Below, piece after piece: positions 42,846-51,289 of a stretch of DNA of 64,000 bases. The DNA is from Anaerolineales bacterium (lineage in GTDB: Bacteria; Chloroflexota; Anaerolineae; Anaerolineales; Villigracilaceae): positions 62,001-126,000 of the forward strand of contig JACKAV010000008.1 in assembly GCA_020634895.1 (NCBI GenBank). Reading direction: 5' to 3'. A model generated the notes under the pieces. That model was not told the DNA's origin. It did no database searches and saw nothing but the letters and a program-made list of their open reading frames with translations. A program made the position numbers and the translations under genes. The stretch's first letter is position 1; every line of letters starts with the position of its first letter.

Positions 42846-44384
42846 TTATACCCATAACTCCTCCATGAACTTCTTTTTATCCTTTAAACGTCCTATCAAA
42901 TCAGCAAGGAACGGCAAAGTGAAGACCCACGAGACTGTAAAAGGTGTCATGATCTTGAAATAATCCCAGTAGGCGGCGAGTGGTCCGTTCAAACCCCATT
43001 CCCAGTAGCGCCAGTACCAGCGCCAGAGGATGAAATAGCTGAGAATACTGAATTCCACCGTCAGGCTGAAGAGGAATGTTCGCCAGAAGGTGCGGGAATT
43101 TAAGTTCAAGACTGCAAAAGGGATGAACCACAGCGGGTACCACATCCGAAAGGCGTTGCTCAGGTAGATCAATGCGAAGTATGCGAGAAAACCCGCTTCA
43201 AGCAGGGTCAACTTTCGGCGCAATAAGGCAATCGTAATGAAAGCATATATCAGCAGGAAAATATATCGTGTGTTCGGCAGGATGAATTTACTGATGTCTG
43301 GCGCAAGCTCGCGGACGATCACATAAGTGGCATATGCTGGTGAAAAACTTCTCCGCGAGAAGGATTGGATGATACCGGAGAAAACTTCAGGGAACGGACC
43401 CATGAGGCGGTATGAGATGAGCATCACGCCGAGGACGATCGCTCCAATTCCAAGTCCACGAATGAGGCGCTCGCGCCATGAGTCCGCCTCCATCAAAACG
43501 GTCAGACCAAATAATGGGATGATGATCAACGCCGGTAGTTTGATCAACGAAGCGAGCGTCAACGCCAGCGCCGCCCACGCCCATTGCTTCCTTTGCCAGA
43601 GGATTAATCCCAGCATGACGAATGCCGCCATAAGCATGTCGTTGTGACCATTGCCAAGCGCCTCCAACAGGACGAGGGGGTTGAGTGCAAAGAACGCCAT
43701 AGCCGTTACTTCGCTGACGGCGAATCCTTCATCCTGCTGGCGCGAGTACCAGCCGATGAGCACAGCCATCCCTGTGAACGCGAACAGACTGATGATCTTC
43801 ATGGCGATGATGCCCGCGCCGATGTCTCTTACTCCCATTTGAATGGGAATGCGCGCGAACACTTCCCACAACGGACCGTACGGGGAAGTTTTGTCCACGT
43901 ATTCTCCGGCAAGGTGCGAGTAGGGATCGCTTGGAAACGACCCCGGCGGCACCATAAGCGGATTGGCGTTGTACAAGACCCAATTCCGCGCGTTGACAAC
44001 ATAGACGGATACGTCCAGCGCGGTAATGGGATATAAGCCTAATAAAATAATTCCGCACAACACGCCGATGCCAAGAACTAATTTACGCAGGCGTTTGCCC
44101 TGTTCGGGTTGTTCCTTTGAAAGTTGATGCAGGGTTTTTACCACGCGCCAAAATGCATAGAACAATAATCCCAGCCCGAGGATGTAGACCCATATCAGCG
44201 GGCGAAATCCATTTCTCAAGATGAGTTCCAAGTCGAGCATTTTCCCTTCGACGTAGATATTGGGGATCAGTGGGAATACCAGAACGAAGGCAAGATATGT
44301 AACTGCCATGACAACGCCCCAACGCGTCACTTCTTTGCGGGCTGAAAGGTAGGTCTGATTCTCGGCGGGTTGATTTGTGGACAT
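42846..44384 (-). CDS. GT87/DUF2029-like membrane mannosyltransferase
   Basis: A 512-residue protein with about 12 hydrophobic segments and the pattern of polyprenol-phosphate-dependent mannosyltransferases: LGLYPITALDVSVYVVNARN in the first outer loop (conserved acidic site), NPLMVPPGSFPSDPYSHLAG, and LVLLEALGNGHNDMLMAAFV. The last fits the DUF2029/GT87 group. It would transfer mannose or another sugar to a lipid or glycan outside the membrane. The ATG at 44382-44384 is eight bases after a TATAAT. Confidence 0.75.
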   Translation of the reverse strand: MSTNQPAENQTYLSARKEVTRWGVVMAVTYLAFVLVFPLIPNIYVEGKMLDLELILRNGFRPLIWVYILGLGLLFYAFWRVVKTLHQLSKEQPEQGKRLRKLVLGIGVLCGIILLGLYPITALDVSVYVVNARNWVLYNANPLMVPPGSFPSDPYSHLAGEYVDKTSPYGPLWEVFARIPIQMGVRDIGAGIIAMKIISLFAFTGMAVLIGWYSRQQDEGFAVSEVTAMAFFALNPLVLLEALGNGHNDMLMAAFVMLGLILWQRKQWAWAALALTLASLIKLPALIIIPLFGLTVLMEADSWRERLIRGLGIGAIVLGVMLISYRLMGPFPEVFSGIIQSFSRRSFSPAYATYVIVRELAPDISKFILPNTRYIFLLIYAFITIALLRRKLTLLEAGFLAYFALIYLSNAFRMWYPLWFIPFAVLNLNSRTFWRTFLFSLTVEFSILSYFILWRWYWRYWEWGLNGPLAAYWDYFKIMTPFTVSWVFTLPFLADLIGRLKDKKKFMEELWV

Positions 44385-44392
44385 GGGCAAGG

Positions 44393-44398
44393 ATTATA
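44393..44398 (-). promoter_or_regulatory. -10 box eight bases before the GT87-like ATG
   Basis: Minus-strand TATAAT at 44393-44398; eight bases to the ATG, so a near-leaderless mRNA is expected. Confidence 0.5.
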
Positions 44399-44416
44399 GT
44401 GTATGAGACGAAAATA

Positions 44417-44446
44417 AAAAGGCTCCCGAATATTCGGGAGCCTTTT
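44417..44446 (-). terminator. Terminator after the PG-binding lipoprotein gene
   Basis: A perfect palindromic stem centred in GGCTCCCGAATATTCGGGAG with flanking A and T runs. It lies 16 bases after the lipoprotein gene stop and just upstream of the next gene's -10 box. Confidence 0.92.
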
Positions 44447-44461
44447 GCTGTTTATAAGATT

Positions 44462-45481
44462 TTATCCGCCGATCAATTTTTCCCAAGTTTTTGGACCAAC
44501 GATACCATCCACACTGAGTCCCTTGGATGTTTGAAAATTCTTCACGCCGGCATCCGTGAGTGGACCAAAAATGCCGTCCACGTTGACGGTGTTATCGCCG
44601 AATTTGTTGCGAAGTAGATATTGAACAGCTCGAACTTCTGGTCCTGTGTCGCCCTGTTTTACCTGAATGATCAACGCCTGCCAGGTTTCGGGTCCCACAA
44701 TGCCATCTTCTTTGAGGTTGTTTTGGGTCTGGAAATCTTCGACCTTGTTTTGCGTATCCGTGCCCCAAACGCCATCCACGCCGACGGTTAATCCATGAGC
44801 GAGAAGCAGATATTGAATGGCGTACACTTCGGGTCCGGTGGCGCCGTTCTTAAGTGTGGGCCACGGCGAGGCGGCTACGGCTTTGATCTGCACCCAGAAA
44901 GGTCCCGTGGATAACGCAAAAACTTCTCCATTGGGGTCTTTCAACTTCCAATTTCCCTTGTATGTGCCGGTGGATGATGGGGCAGTCAAGTTGATGGAAA
45001 GATCGATAGTCTGACCCGGCAGGACGGTTCCGTTCGTCAGTTGCTGAGAGTCGGGTCCGCCCATCTTGTCGCCAGAGTCAAAGATGACGGAATAGCCTGA
45101 GGTCCATGTGCATGAGCCGACGTTTTTCAATTTCCATGTCTTTGTGAATGCCTTGTTCACGGTAATGGGCGTTCCGTCATCAATAGTCACATCCGAGACG
45201 AAGGAGGCGCGATTACATGGGACTGATGTATTCGTAGCGCCCGTCTGTTGGGTATTCGATGCGGCTGTGGTGTTTGTAGGAACTGGGGTATTGGAACTTT
45301 CCTGTTGGGTGGTTGCTGTTGGCGAAGCTGCCTGGTTCTGCTGCGCGGCAGCCGTTACCGTTAGTGCCGCCTGCGTAAAGATCGAATCTGCGTCTGCCTG
45401 CGTCGGCGTGGAAGACGGCAGGTTGCAGGCGAAAATGAATAAAAGCCCGATTGGGAGCCATATTAGCTTTTTGTGTTTCAT
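44462..45481 (-). CDS. Lipoprotein with NBR1-like Ig domain and two peptidoglycan-binding domains
   Basis: A 339-residue protein with a signal peptide and lipobox FAC (LIWLPIGLLFIFACNLPSS). A Thr/Ser/Pro/Gln-rich linker runs to about residue 90. Next is an NBR1-type 'central domain' Ig fold (KTWKLKNVGSCTWTSGYSVI, TYKGNWKLKDPNGEVFAL), common in Chloroflexota surface proteins. Two PG_binding_1 modules end the protein (VGVDGVWGTDTQNKVEDFQT with KEDGIVGPETWQALI, and VNVDGIFGPLTDAGVKNFQT with SVDGIVGPKTWEKLI). It is probably a wall-associated lipoprotein. I choose the start at 45481 because AAAGGAG lies six bases upstream. Confidence 0.88.
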   Translation of the reverse strand: MKHKKLIWLPIGLLFIFACNLPSSTPTQADADSIFTQAALTVTAAAQQNQAASPTATTQQESSNTPVPTNTTAASNTQQTGATNTSVPCNRASFVSDVTIDDGTPITVNKAFTKTWKLKNVGSCTWTSGYSVIFDSGDKMGGPDSQQLTNGTVLPGQTIDLSINLTAPSSTGTYKGNWKLKDPNGEVFALSTGPFWVQIKAVAASPWPTLKNGATGPEVYAIQYLLLAHGLTVGVDGVWGTDTQNKVEDFQTQNNLKEDGIVGPETWQALIIQVKQGDTGPEVRAVQYLLRNKFGDNTVNVDGIFGPLTDAGVKNFQTSKGLSVDGIVGPKTWEKLIGG

Positions 45482-45545
45482 CTCAGTCTCCTTTGATGAT
45501 GTTAGTGTAACCAACCTTTGCCCGCGTTTCAATTTGTCTTTGGTA

Positions 45546-46109
45546 CTATGGCGCTTTTGCATATTTGTCGAGCACCACACCCAGCCCATCGGCGACGCGG
45601 TTCACATAGGCGAAATAAGCGACGGCTTGGTTGATATCAAGAATGGCGCGGTCGCCCCAACCTGCCTCGCGCAGAGGGGCGAGATCAGCTTCGGTCATAT
45701 CCCAGGGTGTGCGGGTGAGTTTGTCGGCGTAATCGAGCATCGCCCGTTGACGCGGTTTCAGATCCGCGGTGTGATAGTCAGTTTGAAGAGCTTGGATTAA
45801 CTCAGGCTTTTTTGTGAATCGCAACAGACCGCGCGAATGATGCGCAATTCAATAATGACATTTGTTGATCGCGCTGACAACGACCGCGATCATTTCGCGC
45901 TCGGAGCGGCTCAGCGGACTGATAGCGTGCATCACGGTGTGATATAAGTCCGCGTGCGCCCGCAGTGTGGGCGGATTGAGCGAATGCACAGCGAGGATAT
46001 TATCCACGCCCTGACGTTCCTTGTCCCATTCCTGCTGGTAATAGGTATCTAATTCTCCATCCGCTTCATTTTCGGGGATGACGTGTATCCATGCGCGTTT
46101 CTCTTCCAT
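45546..46109 (-). CDS. AhpD-like peroxidase-related protein with an in-frame TGA at the redox site (probable selenoprotein)
   Basis: Two frame-continuous halves make one 187-codon gene interrupted only by TGA at 45849-45851, codon 87. Upstream, SPLSRSEREMIAVVVSAINK then CHY; downstream, IAHH, then LKPRQRAMLDYADKLTRTPW and AILDINQAVAYFAYVNRVAD with GLGV. This is the carboxymuconolactone decarboxylase/AhpD family, whose active site reads CxYCxxHH: the TGA replaces the second Cys, giving CHY-U-IAHH. Read as selenocysteine the protein is full-length and intact. Just downstream TCGC (45836-45833) can pair with GCGA (45822-45819) around a ten-base loop beginning with G, a weak SECIS-like candidate. 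A nonsense mutation is the alternative. GGAG lies nine bases before the ATG. Confidence 0.78.
45819..45848 (-). promoter_or_regulatory. SECIS-like stem-loop candidate after the TGA codon
   Basis: Bacterial SECIS hairpins lie directly after the UGA within the coding sequence. Here a short stem TCGC/GCGA with apical loop starting GCGG begins 13 bases after the TGA. The stem is short, so support is modest. Confidence 0.3.
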
Positions 46110-46149
46110 AAATTCATTCTCCGATTGATTTTCAACCAATCATACCCGC

Positions 46150-46767
46150 CTAGAGGAATATGGAAACGATGAGGAGGACAATTCCCAACAGTCCAAATCC
46201 CCATTGAATAAGAGCGTGGTCAAATATGGTTCCATATAGCAGAATTGCAGCATTAATGAATCCGGGAATTGCAACCCAATAATTTTTTATGGAAGCATAG
46301 CCCAGCGATACAAAGACCGCGGCGACACCGATCAAGAGCCACTTGATGAAACAAGCATAAGTTTTGATGTCGTAGTACGAGGCATTACCGCTCCCAAAGC
46401 CGATCTGCCAAATGGAGAAATTTTCCGTCCAATCTGCCAGCGCGGCGACGACCGCACAGCCGAGAATGGCAAAATAAATAATTGACTTGTTGTCCCCATG
46501 TGATTGGATGTGGGTTGCAAGGATATAGAATACAACCACATATAACGGGACAAAGAGAATCGTATCGAAGATCAAACTACCTTTGGATGGCGGTTCTTTC
46601 ATCTCGCTTGCGTTCCGCGCCCACTCCTGTTCGATCATCGGCATGAAGAATTTTCCCCCTTTTTTGTTGATCACTTTGTTGGCATATGCGCTAGATGTTA
46701 ATAGCACGAGCGCAATGCCTGTAGTAATAATGATTCCTTTCATGAGACCGGGGCTGATAACTGGCAT
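46150..46767 (-). CDS. Polytopic membrane protein of unknown function
   Basis: A 205-residue protein with five predicted membrane segments (for example MKGIIITTGIALVLLTSSAY, IIYFAILGCAVVAALADWTE and LLGIVLLIVSIFL at the end). A conserved-looking ALADWTENFS motif sits at the end of the third segment. Family not recognised. AAAGGAG precedes the ATG. The probable selenoprotein gene follows on the same strand at 40 bases, so the two may be co-transcribed. Confidence 0.72.
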   Translation of the reverse strand: MPVISPGLMKGIIITTGIALVLLTSSAYANKVINKKGGKFFMPMIEQEWARNASEMKEPPSKGSLIFDTILFVPLYVVVFYILATHIQSHGDNKSIIYFAILGCAVVAALADWTENFSIWQIGFGSGNASYYDIKTYACFIKWLLIGVAAVFVSLGYASIKNYWVAIPGFINAAILLYGTIFDHALIQWGFGLLGIVLLIVSIFL

Positions 46768-46844
46768 TTTGAATCTCCTTTTAACTCATCATGTGGTTAT
46801 CTAACTTTATATTTTTCAGCGGAGGGTGTCAAGCTGAGCGATTA

Positions 46845-46882
46845 AATAAAAAAATCCCCTGAAATAATTTTCAGGGGATTTG
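46845..46882 (-). terminator. Terminator after mrp
   Basis: AAATCCCCTGAAA pairs with TTTCAGGGGATTT, four-base loop, T-run on the minus strand, 13 bases after the mrp stop. Confidence 0.9.
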
Positions 46883-46894
46883 GTCGAATTCTGA

Positions 46895-47968
46895 TTATTC
46901 AACGATATTGATCGGCAGGGTATTGTTCGTCCCGATGGCGGCCACGGAAGCTTTTTGCGCGATCTTTTGGCTGATCTCGGTAAATGCTTTTGCAACAACC
47001 GATTCGGGATATGCATCCACGATCGGTTTGCCGGTATCGCCGCCAATGCGGACGTTCTGGTCGATGGGAACCTGTCCGAGGAAATCGGTTTCGGTCGCCT
47101 TCGCCAGTTCCATGCCGCCGCCTGAACCAAAAAGGTCCATCTTCGAACCGTCGGGCATTTCGAGGTAGGACATGTTCTCAACGATGCCAAGGATCGGCAC
47201 TTCAAGCGTCTTGAACATGTTGAGTCCGCGCCCGGCGTCTTCGAGTGACACCAGCTGCGGCAGTGTGACAATGACCGCTCCACTGAGAGGCAGAGCCTGA
47301 GCGAGGGAAAGAGCCGCGTCACCTGTTCCAGGGGGGAGGTCAACGATGAGATAGTCAAGCTCGCCCCATTCCACGTCGCCGAGGAATTGTCGGATGGCAG
47401 AATTGAGCATCGGTCCACGCCAGATCAGCGGCTGACCGGGTTTGACGAGCAATCCCATCGAGACCATCTTTACGCCGTATGATTCAGCCGGGATGATACG
47501 AGGTCCGTTCGGAGGCGGGAGTTTGTCGATGCCCAGCATGGTCGGTGTGTTGGGACCGTAAATATCCGCATCCATCAAGCCGACGCGGGCACCGGCTTTT
47601 GCCAATGCCACTGCCACGTTGACGGAAACGGTAGATTTTCCCACGCCGCCTTTGCCTGAACCGATGGCGATGGCGTTGCGGATGGGCGTGTTGACCAGCC
47701 CGCGCATGCGACCGTCGTTGGGAACATCCGAATCCATTTTGACGTCCACGCTGGTCACGCCTTCGACGGTTTTGAGCGCGGCGCGGCAATCCGCTTCGAG
47801 CTTGCCTTTGAGGGGGCAGGCTGGCGTGGTGAGCATAACTGTAAATGTGACTTTGCCGCCATCGATCTCGAGGTTGCGGATCATGTTCAGGGTGACAAGG
47901 TCCTGCCCGAGGTCCGGTTCTTGAACCGTGCCGAGGGCTTTGAGTACGGCTTCTTTTGTCAGTGTCAT
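46895..47968 (-). CDS. mrp: Mrp/NBP35-family ATPase, Fe-S cluster carrier (without CxxC)
   Basis: The 357-residue protein has an N-terminal DUF59 domain (EAVLKALGTVQEPDLGQDLV ... TTPACPLKGKLEADC) and a MinD-like ATPase domain with IAIGSGKGGVGKSTVSVNVA (deviant Walker A) and LMDADIYGPNTPTMLGI. Such proteins carry or insert [4Fe-4S] clusters. The usual CxxC after 'ENMS' is missing (VENMSYLEMPDGSKMDLF), as in some actinobacterial homologues. AAGGA precedes the ATG. It follows nuoI, an Fe-S protein gene, across a hairpin-bearing gap of 94 bases. Confidence 0.92.
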   Translation of the reverse strand: MTLTKEAVLKALGTVQEPDLGQDLVTLNMIRNLEIDGGKVTFTVMLTTPACPLKGKLEADCRAALKTVEGVTSVDVKMDSDVPNDGRMRGLVNTPIRNAIAIGSGKGGVGKSTVSVNVAVALAKAGARVGLMDADIYGPNTPTMLGIDKLPPPNGPRIIPAESYGVKMVSMGLLVKPGQPLIWRGPMLNSAIRQFLGDVEWGELDYLIVDLPPGTGDAALSLAQALPLSGAVIVTLPQLVSLEDAGRGLNMFKTLEVPILGIVENMSYLEMPDGSKMDLFGSGGGMELAKATETDFLGQVPIDQNVRIGGDTGKPIVDAYPESVVAKAFTEISQKIAQKASVAAIGTNNTLPINIVE

Positions 47969-48006
47969 TGAATTTCCTTGATTGAAGAATACATGTAAAA
48001 AGTAGA

Positions 48007-48041
48007 CAAGTAGACAGGCGAAAAAATTACCCGTCTACTTG
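48007..48041 (-). terminator. Hairpin between nuoI and mrp
   Basis: CAAGTAGAC (48007-48015) pairs with GTCTACTTG (48033-48041). Minus strand after the stem: TCTACTTTTTAC. AGTAGAC occurs twice in tandem. Possible partial terminator separating mrp from the nuo genes. Confidence 0.45.
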
Positions 48042-48062
48042 TTTTGTTGCGGACTTGCAGAA

Positions 48063-48680
48063 TTAGGCTGCTTGTGTAGCTGCGGCTGCCTTGGCGGCTT
48101 TCGCGGCTTCCTTTGCCTTGCGGGCTTCCTCTTCCTTGTTGTAGTTCAGCGGGCGGATCTCCGCATAGTAGGAAGCAGGTTTGAGCAATTTCTCAAGATT
48201 GTACACGTTGCGATCGTAGGATGCGATGGCAAATTCGTGATCCATCTTGATGGCGTCGAACGGGCAGTATTCCGCGCAGAAGCCGCAGTTCATGCAGATG
48301 TCCATATCCACGTAGAATTCAGCGGGCTGCGGCACGGGTTTGCCGGTGTTCGGGTCGTTGGTGCGCACGATCCAGATGCACTGCGGCGGACAAACCTTGG
48401 CGCAAATGCCGCAGGAGGTGCAGCGGACTTCCTTGTTTTCTTCGTTCCCATCAAATACGAGGAACGGAACAAAGCGAAATTCTTCGGGCTGGATCAACTG
48501 TTCTTCAGGGTATTGCACGGTGAAAATACCGCGCGCATCCTTGGAGGAACGGTGAGCCACGCCTTCGGTGGTGTAGTAACGTTTCTTGCCGCGCACCCAC
48601 CATGAAATATCGTCGAGATAGGTATCCCAGAATCGCTTCCAGGTAACGCTTAATCCTTTAAGTATGCCTTTTCCGTACAT
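48063..48680 (-). CDS. nuoI: NADH-quinone oxidoreductase subunit I
   Basis: The 205-residue protein is NuoI, with two [4Fe-4S] motifs: RCTSCGICAKVCPPQCIW and CMNCGFCAEYCPFDAIKMD, carrying clusters N6a/N6b of complex I. The N-terminus is GILKGLSVTWKRFWDTYLDD. The C-terminus ends in an unusual Ala/Lys-rich tail (ARKAKEAAKAAKAAAATQAA). AGGAG lies nine bases before the ATG. It is the last nuo gene of the run nuoB-nuoCD-nuoI. Confidence 0.94.
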   Translation of the reverse strand: MYGKGILKGLSVTWKRFWDTYLDDISWWVRGKKRYYTTEGVAHRSSKDARGIFTVQYPEEQLIQPEEFRFVPFLVFDGNEENKEVRCTSCGICAKVCPPQCIWIVRTNDPNTGKPVPQPAEFYVDMDICMNCGFCAEYCPFDAIKMDHEFAIASYDRNVYNLEKLLKPASYYAEIRPLNYNKEEEARKAKEAAKAAKAAAATQAA

Positions 48681-48691
48681 GCTTGATTCTC

Positions 48692-50437
48692 CTATCTGTC
48701 TACTTCACCCATCACGATATCGAACATCGCGAGGAGGGCTACGAAGTCGGCGATCTTCACGCCTTTGCACATCGTTTCAACAGCGGTAAGGTTGATGAAC
48801 GAAGGGGCACGGACATGATAGCGGTAGGGATTGGGTTTCCCGTTCGAGACGAGGTAGTAGGCGAGCTCGCCCTTCGGGGATTCGATGCGACCGTACGATT
48901 CACCTGCCGGGACCCGGACCTGATACTGCGGTTTCTGTGAGTTGATCGGTCCTTCGGGAATCTGCTTGAGAGCCTGCTCCAAAATCCGCAGAGACTGGCG
49001 CATCTCATCGAAACGGATGAGGTAGTTATCGTACATATCGCCGTTATGGCGGACTGCCACATCGAAATCGAAGCGGTCATAGACTGAATACGGGTCGGCG
49101 CGGCGCAGGTCATATGGCACACCGGCGGCGCGGAGCACAGGTCCCGTCACCGAGTGGCGGATGGCTTCTTCCGCGTTCAGAACGTGCACGCCCTTCAAAC
49201 GTCCGACCAGAACTTCATTCTCGTTGAGGAAGCGCTCCATTTCGTCGATTTTGGCGGGGAGACGGTCGAAGACCAAATCCTTGATCTTCTGCAACACGTC
49301 AGCGGGAATGTCACGGACCACGCCGCCGAAGCGGAAGTAGTTACACATCATGCGCGCGCCGGAAACGGCTTCGAAAATGTCGAGGATAAGTTCGCGTTCT
49401 TCGAAGGCGTAAAGCGACGGCGTATACATCGAACCGAGGTCGTTGATGAGCATGCCGATGAAAATGAAGTGGTTCTGAATACGGCTTAATTCCGCCATGA
49501 TCACGCGGATGTATTCTGCGCGTTCCGCGACGGGGATGTTCATCAACTTTTCGACTGCAATTGCATAACCGAAGTTGTTCGCCATTGAGTTGAAGTAGTC
49601 GAGGCGGTCGGTGTAAGGCATGATCTGGAGATACGTGTTGCGTTCGCCGATCTTTTCGTGATTGCGGTGCAGATACCCCATCACAGGCTTCAGACTGGTG
49701 ATGGTCTCACCGTTGAGTTCCACTGCCACACGGAGCACGCCGTGAGTTGACGGATGGTGCGGTCCCATGTTGACGACGATGTGGTCGGTATTCAAGTCGC
49801 CTTCCGCTTTCTTCATGCTGGAGCGTTCAAGCGAGAAGTAAAGGTCGTCTTCGTTCTTGGGTGTGTAATTATCGGGGTCGAAACCTTCGGGGAAGATCAG
49901 GTTATCGCGATAAGGATTCTTGAATTCCACATAATTGTGGTGTCCATCGGGCCAGCGGCTCTTGAACGGCTTTGTTTCTTCCTCGAAGAAACCTTCCTTG
50001 TAATCCTTGCGGAGCGGATGACCTTCGAAACCTTCCCACATCAGGATGCGGCGCAGGTCGGGGTGACCGGTGAATTTGATGCCGAGCAAATCCCAGGCTT
50101 CGCGCTCTTGGAAATCAGCGCCGACCCAAACGCTGTAAAGCGAAGGGACTTCGACCGGGTCTACGCGTTCGACCTGGGTCTTGAAGACCAGTCCGGGTCC
50201 GCCGGTGGTGCGGTGGACGTGATAAACCACTTCCATCATGTTCTCGGCGAGATAGTCCACGCCAGTGACGGAGGAGAGCAGGTCAAAGCCGAACTCATCG
50301 CGGATGGCGGTGGCGACTTCAACGAGGTTTTCTTTCTTGACGATAAAGCCCGAGAACCCGGGGCGGGTGTCGGCGGTGACAGAGTCTGGGAACCGAGCGA
50401 CCAGGTCCACAGTCTGGGTTGAGGCGGGGGCGGTCAT
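48692..50437 (-). CDS. nuoCD: NADH-quinone oxidoreductase fused subunit C/D
   Basis: The 581-residue protein joins NuoC (residues ~1-195: FDLLSSVTGVDYLAENMMEV, then SVWVGADFQEREAWDLLGIK) to NuoD (~210-581: NMGPHHPSTHGVLRVAVELN, YLHRNHEKIGERNTYLQIM and the tail YYLVSNGKPNPYRYHVRAPS). The peripheral arm of complex I needs both for quinone reduction. Fused CD is known from several phyla. GGAAGG precedes the ATG, and the start overlaps the nuoB stop (ATGA, 50434-50437). Confidence 0.95.
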   Translation of the reverse strand: MTAPASTQTVDLVARFPDSVTADTRPGFSGFIVKKENLVEVATAIRDEFGFDLLSSVTGVDYLAENMMEVVYHVHRTTGGPGLVFKTQVERVDPVEVPSLYSVWVGADFQEREAWDLLGIKFTGHPDLRRILMWEGFEGHPLRKDYKEGFFEEETKPFKSRWPDGHHNYVEFKNPYRDNLIFPEGFDPDNYTPKNEDDLYFSLERSSMKKAEGDLNTDHIVVNMGPHHPSTHGVLRVAVELNGETITSLKPVMGYLHRNHEKIGERNTYLQIMPYTDRLDYFNSMANNFGYAIAVEKLMNIPVAERAEYIRVIMAELSRIQNHFIFIGMLINDLGSMYTPSLYAFEERELILDIFEAVSGARMMCNYFRFGGVVRDIPADVLQKIKDLVFDRLPAKIDEMERFLNENEVLVGRLKGVHVLNAEEAIRHSVTGPVLRAAGVPYDLRRADPYSVYDRFDFDVAVRHNGDMYDNYLIRFDEMRQSLRILEQALKQIPEGPINSQKPQYQVRVPAGESYGRIESPKGELAYYLVSNGKPNPYRYHVRAPSFINLTAVETMCKGVKIADFVALLAMFDIVMGEVDR

Positions 50438-51090
50438 GCGGCACCTTCCTTCTTTGCGGCAGCTTCTTTATATTCAGCGTTTCTGCGGACGTCGATCAGA
50501 TCCGGTCCCAAAATAGGCATCGGCACATAGTTCGAGTCGTTCTTGCCTTTTTCGTACCAGCGGACTTTCTTGATGGACTGCTTGTCGATCTTTTCCTGCA
50601 GTTTCATCATACCGGCGATCAATGCCTGCGGGGTGGGAGGGCAGCCGGGAATGTAGACGTCAACGGGCAGGAACTTGTCGATACCCGCGACCACGTTATA
50701 GCCTTCCTTGAACGGACCGCCGCTGGAGGCGCAGGCGCCCATTGCCACAACATACTTCGGCTCGGGCATCTGGTTGTAAAGACGGATGATGGACGGCAGC
50801 ATTTTCTTCGTAACTGTGCCGGAGACCAGCATCATATCCGCCTGACGCGGGGTGGGGCGCATGACTTCCATGCCAAAGCGCGCCATATCGTAGCGGGCGG
50901 TTTGCGCGGCGATCATTTCGATCGCGCAGCATGCCAGACCGAACATCAGGGGCCACACCGACCAGCGGCGTCCCCAGTTGTAGAGGCGGTCAATGGTGGT
51001 GATGGACACCACGTTTTGAATATCCTCCGGGATGTTGTAGTTCGGTAGGTTCAATCCTTCGTATTTGTTTTCTTCTTTATGTTCTTCCAT
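50434..51090 (-). CDS. nuoB: NADH-quinone oxidoreductase subunit B
   Basis: The 218-residue protein is NuoB, which holds the terminal cluster N2. Ligand segments: MFGLACCAIEMIAAQTARYD (CC pair), MGACASSGGPF and YIPGCPPTPQALIAGMMK. The start at 51088-51090 has GAGGAG upstream. The iscX reading frame overlaps its start by 14 bases, so translation is coupled. nuoA and the membrane-arm subunits are not in this window. Confidence 0.95.
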   Translation of the reverse strand: MEEHKEENKYEGLNLPNYNIPEDIQNVVSITTIDRLYNWGRRWSVWPLMFGLACCAIEMIAAQTARYDMARFGMEVMRPTPRQADMMLVSGTVTKKMLPSIIRLYNQMPEPKYVVAMGACASSGGPFKEGYNVVAGIDKFLPVDVYIPGCPPTPQALIAGMMKLQEKIDKQSIKKVRWYEKGKNDSNYVPMPILGPDLIDVRRNAEYKEAAAKKEGAA

Positions 51091-51289
51091 GAATAAGCTC
51101 CTCATACCAGTCTTGGTAGATTGCATATAGGATGTCATCGTTCGCAAGAGCGGGGTCATCCTCAAATTCCGAGAGTTCGAGCGTCCAATCGTAGATCTGT
51201 TTTATTGAAACCTCTTCGATGTTCACATCTTTGTGCGCGCGGCGAAGTTCCATTGCGATCGCGTAGGTGCCTTCCCAGGTCAACGTCAT
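51077..51289 (-). CDS. iscX: IscX-like Fe-S assembly protein
   Basis: A 70-residue acidic protein starting MTLTWEGTYAIAMELRRAHK and continuing VNIEEVSIKQIYDWTLELSE then FEDDPALANDDILYAIYQDW and YEEL. This matches IscX/YfhJ (W, DV, W..EL..F.DDP...N..IL.AI...W), an adaptor that binds IscS and modulates Fe-S cluster assembly. No iscS/iscU lies nearby. The start overlaps the DUF2834 gene stop (ATGA), and its end overlaps nuoB by 14 bases. A longer frame is rejected because it would lie within the upstream gene. Confidence 0.85.
   Translation of the reverse strand: MTLTWEGTYAIAMELRRAHKDVNIEEVSIKQIYDWTLELSEFEDDPALANDDILYAIYQDWYEELIHGRT

Noticed and set aside
45546..45824. A separate 92-residue gene starting with TTG
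   Set aside because: It is in the same frame as the upstream half, begins in mid-domain, has no ribosome site, and completes the AhpD fold; treated as one gene with in-frame TGA.
48039..48605. A 188-residue plus-strand frame opposite nuoI
   Set aside because: It is the antisense shadow of a gene with clear Fe-S motifs; its composition is untypical of a real protein.
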